DNA from: Henckelia pumila
Lineage: Eukaryota; Streptophyta; Magnoliopsida; Lamiales; Gesneriaceae
Direction of reading: 5' to 3'
DNA length: 64,000 nucleotides
NCBI RefSeq assembly: GCF_033568475.1
Contig: NC_133120.1
Location: 172,639,991-172,703,990 of the forward strand
In this document: positions 56,823 to 64,000 of the stretch, piece after piece
Layout: each line of letters starts with the position of its first letter
Position numbering within the stretch: the first letter of the stretch is position 1
The notes under the pieces: generated by a model
What the model was told of the DNA's origin: nothing
Database searches by the model: none
Seen by the model: the letters and a program-made list of their open reading frames with translations, nothing else
Position numbers and translations under genes: made by a program

Positions 56823-58700
56823 TGAAAGAGTGGGTGCCCGGTTAGCCAACTTGTGGCTAAGGGCTTTTATGACTCTATGTATAAACAATCTTTGTTTAAT
56901 ATAATTTACATTCATTAATGGCATTTTCTTTATCTTTCTTCATAATGTTATATTGTGATATACTATTATTGTTTTGATAAAGACCTTGAATATACTATAG
57001 TGTAAGTAAGATGAGATAGTGAATAAAGAGAGATCACTATCATGAAACACATCTTATAGTCACTGTATATTCTAAACAGTTCCTAGTCAATTGAGCCGTC
57101 CGCAAATAAGGATAAGGATCGCTTGAGATTGAGACTAGAATTTGCGATGCCTAGTACCACGTTTCATTGGTATAGAACATAGAGATGTTCGAAGCATGCA
57201 AATGGATATTCATATGATAAATGATCGAACTACCCTATTCGTACTTTCCAAATGGTTATCATTAATTGAGTGGATAAGTCCGCGGTTTTGGTTGTATACC
57301 ATTAGTCCTTATTACTTGAAACATCATGGAGACTCTATATGCTAGTACTGTACTTTGACTCGTTTACCGACTCTATTGAGGTCATCAGGTGTCGAGATTG
57401 GGTATAGTTACGACACATATAGGAGTCGATGCCTTGTTTTCAAGGATTCACCACACACTTGCGAGTGTGGATATCCTATGCGATTTGAGGAGATATTAGT
57501 GTGACAAATCTCTGGCCAGAGTACTCGATGTGATTTAGGTTACTTGGTTTCCTAGTAGCACATGCGATGTCACTATTTGATCTTCAAGATGCATTGCATA
57601 GTTATCGAATCTCGAACGACTCTCGATGTACCAATGGTTGTTGATTCGATCGGGATATATGGATGAAGGGACCGTATTGTACGCTAACCAAAACCTACTG
57701 GTTCTTGCAGGCACTATCAGTGATACCTAGGGAATCATGGGGCGATGTTGCTAGACGCTCTTACCATGATTCGATGGGTAAGTCGGAAATTGTTGTTCCG
57801 AGTCACAAGGAGTTGTGAGCCCACGGCTAGCTGTATCCCTGAACCATTGAGGGTTACAAAAGTAATGGATTACTAATCCCCGTTGAGATAGTTAAATTTA
57901 AAGAGTTAAATTTAATGAAAGAGAAGTTGGACTTCAAAACTAAAGGGAGTGGAATTTCCTAAAATGACATAGAGATGGGCATTTTTGGAAATCACTGAAT
58001 TCGGATTCAGAAAAATTATCTTGACTTTAAAAGGTGCAGAAATGGTTTCTGTGCACATTGGTGAAATCATTTTATGAATCGGAGTCATGATGAATTTAAT
58101 ATTAATTTCTATAATAACAGGCTTGGCTTGTTGGGCTTAAGTTATGGATCATGGGCCATAAGGAGTTAGTGTCCTAATAGACATATAACTTATTCCAGTC
58201 TAGAAATTATATATATGCATGTGATTTTCGAAAATTTGATTGATTCCAACCTTGGATTTTTTGAAAATCACACATATTATTCCAAGGGGAATTTTCGAAT
58301 TCCTCTACTCCTTTTTGAGAGAATTCAGTCTATGATTTTTATGAAAAATTACATTCTGAATTGACAGATCAAATCTGTTTAATCTCTTCGATAAACATCT
58401 GATTGATTTCTAGTGCAATCAATCAGAGGGTTTCAGTTTTCTGTTCGTGGACCTAATTCAGGAGTTGATCGAGCAAGTCATCAGTTCCTGGGATTTACAA
58501 CAAGAGCAGATTTAATCTGTTGGAGTCCATAATCAAGCCATAGCTTGAAGAGGTAAAATATTAATTGTTATTATTATTTTACTTGCATAATTTAATCGCT
58601 AGGATTTGATACCCATGATATGGAATCGTTCCATATAATTTTTTTTTAAACTTCCGCTGCACCGGGTATCAGATCTATGATCTGAAAACGTGTTCCAACA
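56823..58700 (+). repeat. Copia-2 3' LTR
   Basis: TGAAAGAGTGGGTGCC to GTGTTCCAACA, matching the 5' LTR along its whole length, then TSD GGGAC (58701-58705). Confidence 0.94.
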
Positions 58701-58705
58701 GGGAC

Positions 58706-58945
58706 ATCATGCCCAGAGACCTCAGTCCCAGGGACCCGCTCCTCCTAAGACTGGGGAGAAGCCTTATTGCCCAATTTTCAAGCGTGCCCATCATAGGAAG
58801 TGTCTGGCAGGTGTCGGGGTCTGTTACCGGTGCAAGAAGCCAGGGCACGTGGTTTCAGATTGTCCATTGCGCATGATGCCGGCTCTGGGGAGAGTCTACG
58901 TGATGCAGGCCAAGGAGGCCGATCCTGATACCACGCTCATCACAG
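58706..58945 (+). pseudogene. Gypsy C gag C-terminus with zinc knuckle
   Basis: Continues gag after copia-2 with QRPQSQGPAPPKTGEKPYCP, then the intact CCHC knuckle CYRCKKPGHVVSDC, ending YVMQAKEADPDTTLIT. The next codons run into a stop (GNI then TAG) unless 58946-59183 is removed. Confidence 0.9.
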
Positions 58946-59183
58946 GTAATATTTAGAGTATTTAATTAAGGGTGATTTAATTGATTCATTGAAGTAATTT
59001 TTGCTTATGAAATTTTCTTATTGGGAATGAGGATTTGTATTATGTTGCATGCTCCTTGTTAGTTGTTATGTGTTAGCATGATTAAGTTTGAATTTGGGAA
59101 TTCAATGATTTAGAATGAACCTAAGTAGGACTTGTCTTAAATTGCTTTCAATCTTTCCGTGGTTGTAATCACCTTTAATGCAG
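58946..59183 (+). other. Candidate intron between gag and protease of gypsy C (238 bp)
   Basis: The left edge reads CACAG|GTAATATT and the right edge TTTAATGCAG|GTAGAAT. The stretch is T-rich and has in-frame stops. Its removal joins the two coding frames in phase across LIT-G-RILVAG, the usual uninterrupted wording of this element type. Gypsy A and B have no such gap here. A small insertion of another kind is the alternative. Confidence 0.6.
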
Positions 59184-62100
59184 GTAGAATTTTAGTAGCC
59201 GGTGTGGCCACTAGAGCCTTGTTAGAATCGGGGGCTACACATTCTTTTATTTCGGAGACTTTTACCCGCAAGCGGGGTATTGAGTGTGAAGAGTTGTTTG
59301 GTGAATTCACAGTGACCATCCCATCAGGGGAAGAGCTTTCCACGAGGAATATAGTGAATAATCTTGAGCTCTTGTTTCAAGGGAAATCAGTGAGTGCAGA
59401 TCTGATAGTGTTTCCTATGCCTGATTTCAACATGATACTTGGGATGGATAGGATGACGAAGAATGATGTGGTGATTGACTTCCATCAGAGATCAGTGATG
59501 GTCAGACCGGAGTGAGAAAGAACCGTTTTGGTTTGAGACTACTAGGGGTTCGAGGAGGACTCAGATTATATCTTTCATGCAAGCTAAGTTGTTGGTGCAT
59601 GATGGAGGTGAGGCATTCTTAGCCAGTATATCATTGACAGAGTTGCCACCACTTCCAAATATTTTAGATGTGGACGTTGTCAGAGATTTTGAGGATGTGT
59701 TTCCGGGCGATGTTGCAGGTATTCCGCCTGATAGAAAAGTCGAGTTCTCTATTGACTTGATACCGGATAATGTGCCAATCTCTAAGGCACCGTATAGATT
59801 GGCTCCTACGGAAATGAAAGAACTAAAAGAGCAGATTCAAGATTTGTTTGATAAGGGATTCATACGCCCTAGTTTCTCTTCGTGGGGCGCACCAGTCCTC
59901 TTTGTGAAAAAGAAGGACGGAAGTCTAAGGTTGTGCATTGATTACCGAGGGGTGAATGGAGTGACGGTAAAGAACAAATACCCGCTTCCTAGAATTGAGG
60001 ATCTCTTTGATCAGTTGCAAGAGCCTCTGTATTTTTGAAGATTGATCTTCGTTCCAGCTATCACCAATTGAAGGTGAAGGAGTCATTTGTTCTCAAGACA
60101 GAATTTAGGACTCGTTATGGCCACTACGAGTTCCTTGTGATGTCGTTCGGAATGACGAACGCGCCCGCGGTCTTCATGGATCTTATGACCCGCGTGTTCC
60201 AGCCGTACTTGGACCAGTTTGTCATTGTTTTCATTGACGATATCCTTATTTACTCGAAGGATAGAAAGGATCATTCGCGGAATTTGAAGACAGTTCTTGA
60301 GGTACTCCGAGAGCGAAAGTTGTTTGTTAAGTTTGACAAATGTGAGTTTTGGTTGGAGAGAGTAGCATTCTTGGGCCATATTATTTCCAAGAGTGTAGTG
60401 GAAGTGGATCCTTCAAAGGTTCAAGCAGTGAAGAAGTGGTCTGTACCTAGAAACGCATCGGAGATTCGCAGTTTTCTCGGATTGGCCGGTTACTATGGGA
60501 AGTTTATCAAGGGCTTTTCATCAATTGTTGTGCCCTTGACAGCATTGACCAAGAAGAATGCCAAGTTTATTTGGAAGCCAGAGTGTCACGAGAGATTTGA
60601 TGTGTTGAAGGCAGCTCTTACGATGGCACCAGTGTTGGCTATGGCATCAGGAGAGGGAGATTTTGTGGTTTACACTGATGCTTCCAAGTTAGGACTCGGA
60701 GCAGTTCTTATGCATCGAGACCGAGTTATTGCTTATGCTTCTAGGAAATTGAAGGAGCATGAGAAGAACTATCCTACTCATGATTTGGATTTAGCAGCAG
60801 TGGTGTTCGCTCTCAAGATTTGGAGACACTATCTCTATGGAGAGAAGTGTAAGATATTCACCGACCATAAAAGCCTCAAATACTTCTTCACCCAGAAGGA
60901 GTTGAACATGAGGCAATGAAGATGGCTAGAGTTGGTGAAAGACTATGACTGCGACATTAGTTACCATTCGGGTAAGGATAATGTCGTCGCAGATGCAATG
61001 AGTAGAAAGACAGCAGTGATTGCCTCTTTGACGGTGTTTAGACCGTTGCAGGATAAGATTCAGAGATTCGGGCTAGAGTTCTATGTCGTGGGTAGAGCTC
61101 CTAGATTGTCAGCCTTGTCACTGCAGACTACGTTGTTTGACCGTATCAGAGTTTCTCATGCAGTTGATGAGCAGTTGAGTAAGTGGAGATAGAGAGCTGA
61201 TGAGAGAGGCAGTGATTTGTATTCAGTAGTAGATGGGATTTTGAGGTTCAGAGGTAGACTTTGGGTGCCCACAGGTGACTCTCTGCAAGTTACTATCATG
61301 GCAGAGGCACATACATCACCGTACTCTATCCACCCAGGAAGTACAAAGATGTATCTAGACCTTTAGCAGTTGTATTGGTGGTCGGGCATGAAGCGTGATA
61401 TCGCCCGATTTGTGTCAGAGTGTTTGACATGCCAGCAGGTCAAAGCAAAACATCAGAAACCTGCAGGATTTTTTAAGACACTCCCTATCCCCGAGTGGAA
61501 ATGGGAGAATATTACCATGGATTTCGTTGTTGGCTTGCCAAGGACAGTGAGAGATTCGAATGCTATTTGGGTTATTGTCGACCGTCTCACTAAGTCGGCG
61601 CACTTTTTGCCAGTAAGGACGAATTTCTCTATGACTCAGTATGCGGAGTTTTATATCCGGGAGATAGTCAGGCTACATGGTATCCCTATTTCCATAGTGT
61701 CTGATAGAGATCCGCGGTTTACTTCATCTTTTTGGAAGAGTCTTCACTCAGCTTTGGGGACAAAGCTTTTGTTTAGCACTGCCTTTCACCCCCAGACGTA
61801 TGGATAGTCCGAGAGGGTGATTCAGATTCTAGAGGACCTTCTGAAAGTCTGTGTTATTGACTTCCATGATAGTTGGAAGTCGAGGTTACTGTTGGTGGAA
61901 TTTGCTTATAACAACAGCTATCAGGCCACCATTGGTATGGCGCCTTATGAGTCACTCTATGGGAGACCGTGTAGATCACCAGTATTGTGGACCGAGACTG
62001 GGGAGAGGTCAGAGATGGGACCCGAGATTGTTCAGCAGACTGCCGAGGTTGTAGCCAAGATCCATGATAGGATGAGGACTGCACAGAGCAGGCAGAAGAG

Positions 62101-62358
62101 TTACGCTGACCATAGGAGGAGAGACTTGGAGTTCTCGGTGGGAGATCATGTGTTTGTCCGAGTAGCACCTATGAAGGGTGTTATGAGATTTGGGAAGAAA
62201 GGGAAATTAGCACCGAGGTTCATAGGACCCTTCGAGATATTGAATAGAGTAGGGACATTGGCTTATAGGGTAGCCTTGCCTCCTAACCTTGATGGAGTTC
62301 ATAACGTCTTTCACATATCGATGCTGAGGAAGTACGTCTCTAATCCGTCCCATGTGCT
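59184..62358 (+). pseudogene. Gypsy C protease, RT, RNase H and integrase
   Basis: Protease: VATRALLESGATHSFISETF; the active site reads ESGA where D(S/T)GA is expected, so the catalytic Asp is replaced. A small break near 59516 is followed by the [22 protein letters not shown], a 1-base deletion near 60025, then [30 protein letters not shown] and [11 protein letters not shown]. RNase [40 protein letters not shown], then TGA at 60917 (CGA expected). TAG stops at 61190, 61364 and 61805 interrupt the integrase, which otherwise shows CLTCQQVKA, ITMDFVVGLP, IVSDRDPRFTSSF and HPQT-SERVIQ. The last readable residues are MLRKYVSNPSHV; Athila2 cuts the rest. Confidence 0.93.
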
Positions 62359-63814
62359 TGATCGAGCTTTACTTGCACTATGAATCTCAAAAAATAATTG
62401 TATCTCGCAAGCTCGAAATAATCGCAAGTGCACGATGCAAATTATAATATAATATGTGAATATGAGTATCGTCCACAGGGACTAGTGCACAATTTCTACC
62501 TAAATACTAATCCTTATTTCACTTTTACGAAAAATGAGTATTGTTTTTATTAACTACTTAATGACAAGAGAATTAATAAACTCAGAAATAAATAAAAATC
62601 TAGAATTGAATCAATCTTAGTGAATTAAATTCAAATGATGGAGATAATGTTGAGATTGTCGGGTCACCTTCCCCTAGTCGACTCTGAAAATTGCTTCCAA
62701 CAACCAATTCACGTTTTTGACAAGATTCCCTAATTCATTAACATAATCTTTCAAGTTATGCTAAACTAATTCAATGCTATGAAATAATCAAATGTCTTCG
62801 ATTATTTATCATAGATGATTGCATTCACAACTTGTGGAATCCCTTAGCTTTCGACCTACTGGACTATCACTATCAACATGTACCCAATTTCATATGTCTA
62901 TGTAAATTGTAGATACATGAATCATGCTATTTGTTCCTATCATGAAATTTTCTTTCGAAATAAAACATGATATAAAAATATTGAGAGAGTTAGCTACGCT
63001 CCAACAATGCAAAACAAATCAATAGCATAATTAAACATTCATTAGAAGTTAAAAACCAATATTCGTGAGTCGACAACTGGGGTCGGATCCCCTAAATCTC
63101 AACACAAGAGGTTTAGCTACAAATAAAACTCATAACTCACGTCAAAATGTTTTTTCCAAACAAAAATAATAGAAAAGAATTTAAGAAGAAGAGGAGAAAT
63201 TGCTTCACGATTGTTCTTCACTACTTCCGCCCCGTTTCTAGAGTTTCTGATATTTTTCGCCCCGAAGATGTGCCAAAAAGCTCCCTTAAATTCTAAAAAA
63301 CAATCCCTATTTATCTCCAAGAGTCCTTGCTTTGCAAATTTCCTTTTTTTACTCAACGACCTGCGCCATGGCCTAAGAATGTCACGCTATGGCGCGAAAA
63401 TTTATGTCTCCATTCTTCACTTTTTCCCAGTTCACGCTATGGCGCAGGAAACATCACGCCATAGCGTGAAAAGTTCTGTTCTCTTTTTTCACTTTTTCCC
63501 AGTTCACGCTATGGAACAGGAAACATCACGCCATAGCGTGAAAATTTCTGTTCTCTTTTCTTCATAATCCATGGTTTACGCCATGGCGCAGGATATGACA
63601 GGCTATAGCGTGAAAATCTCTGCCTCCAGCTTTAACACAGCACTTTTCGAGCTCCGTCTTCCGTCTTTTTCCTACAAAACAACTTAAACGCATGAGTGCA
63701 TACTATAAAGCTTGAAAACTCGAATTTTAAACGGAAACACGAAACAAACCACAAATCACATGGTCAATGGAACCCAAAATAATCTAACTTAACATGCATT
63801 TTTGGGTTCTATCA
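62359..63814 (-). repeat. Athila2-family 3' LTR (1,456 bp)
   Basis: TGATCGAGCTTTACTTG at 62359 and GGGTTCTATCA at 63814; matches 6475-7944. In element sense the word array is at 63625-63360 (CACGCCATAGCGTGAAAA, CACGCTATGGCGC), followed by TATA GGAGATAAATAGGG (63318-63305). Because a PPT lies to its right, this is the 3' LTR of an element running rightwards out of the window. It interrupts the integrase end of gypsy C. Confidence 0.93.
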
Positions 63815-63850
63815 ACCCCCTCATACTAGCCTTTTGCTTGCCCCGAGCAA
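63815..63850 (-). promoter_or_regulatory. Polypurine tract and hairpin, Athila2
   Basis: The minus strand reads GCTAGTATGAGGGGGT before the LTR start TGATAG. Upstream is TTGCTCGGGGCAAGCAA, an inverted repeat like that of LARD1 at 830-848. Confidence 0.85.
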
Positions 63851-64000
63851 AATAGGTTAAAGCCAAAACACAAACTTGCAGCTCAAAAATACATAATTTT
63901 TTTTTTCCCAAAAAGCCTCAGAGAGTGACAGCGAACATTTTCTTTTTCTTTTCAAATTAAACTCAAGCAATGCATCCCTAAAAAGTTCTCACATTACACC
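63851..64000 (-). other. Athila2 3' internal region (start)
   Basis: About 150 bp of non-coding sequence of the element that continues beyond the window. Confidence 0.6.

Larger units (their letters stand above)
49875..58700 (+). mobile_element. Copia-2: Ty1/copia element (8.8 kb, TSD GGGAC)
   Basis: GGGAC at 49870-49874 and 58701-58705 flanks TGAAAGGGTGGG ... TTCCAACA. Two LTRs of 1,890 and 1,878 bp differ by about 3% over the first 330 bp by eye, the youngest pair here. PBS, PPT and the copia domain order are present. Gag is largely deleted, and frameshifts and a stop break pol. The lineage is Tork/TNT-like by wording, uncertain. Confidence 0.94.
33922..62358 (+). mobile_element. Gypsy C: chromovirus-like Ty3/gypsy element split by two nested insertions
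   Basis: 5' LTR 33922-35604 plus 48172-48839, PBS at 48842, gag 49061-49869 plus 58706-58945, then protease to integrase at 59184-62358. Without copia-1 (with LARD3) and copia-2, about 7 kb of its own sequence is seen. The 3' end, with any chromodomain and 3' LTR, is cut by Athila2 at 62359. Its LTR family is that of gypsy E. Confidence 0.9.

Noticed and set aside
33922..62358. Possible endogenous virus (env-like or movement-protein ORF)
   Set aside because: No envelope, coat or movement-protein motifs seen; all coding content fits LTR retrotransposons.

Overview
The window is nuclear DNA of a flowering plant, very probably a eudicot. It is AT-rich and almost entirely made of LTR retrotransposons, nested several deep. 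Diagnostic signs are Athila-type elements primed by tRNA-Asp (PBS reading TGGCGCCGTTGCCGGGGA in the element sense), chromodomain Ty3/gypsy elements and Ty1/copia elements primed by TGGTATCAGAGC, Tourist-like MITEs, and one intron-containing plant gene. The gypsy gag and pol wording reminds me of Lamiales genomes, but that is recollection only and weak.

Layout. 1-4424: LARD1, a short non-autonomous Athila derivative on the minus strand; its left LTR runs off the window. It sits in the 3' LTR of gypsy D (4425-5636, minus). 5637-7944: a rearranged Athila2 remnant, with a pol fragment on plus joined to gag, PBS and 5' LTR on minus. 7945-12211: leader and 3.2-kb 5' LTR of gypsy E (minus). 12212-18208: the only non-retroelement island. 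It carries a complete five-exon Yippee-like gene (14915-16774, minus), an inverted pair of Tourist-like MITEs, a third small MITE and decayed repeats.

18209-33921: gypsy A (plus), a damaged chromovirus. It is split by complete gypsy B (20709-29786, minus, TSD GTGAT), by LTR fragments, and by a solo LTR of the LARD1 family (31956-33383, TSD TGTAC). 33922-62358: gypsy C (plus), inserted into the protease/RT border of A. Its 5' LTR is split by copia-1 (35605-48166, SIRE-like, TSD CTTTG). The 3' LTR of copia-1 is in turn split by LARD3 (43730-47784, TSD TTGTG). The gag of C is split by copia-2 (49875-58700, TSD GGGAC). C is cut at 62358 by a second Athila2 element on the minus strand that leaves the window at the right.

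Nearly all retroelement ORFs are broken. Many of the stops are CAG to TAG or CGA to TGA, as expected from deamination of methylated cytosine. The only gene expected to serve the host is the Yippee-like gene. The most unusual signals are four. (1) A ~125-bp U3 module is shared in the same sense by a copia LTR and Athila-derived LTRs. (2) Family-specific clusters of short palindromic words lie directly upstream of the TATA box in five LTR families. (3) A frame-preserving candidate intron lies between the gag zinc knuckle and protease of gypsy C. (4) Two non-autonomous Athila-like families encode a gag-like ORF with a conserved C-terminal motif. LTR boundaries come from TG...CA ends, PBS/PPT and target duplications read by eye. 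Divergence figures are rough eye counts.
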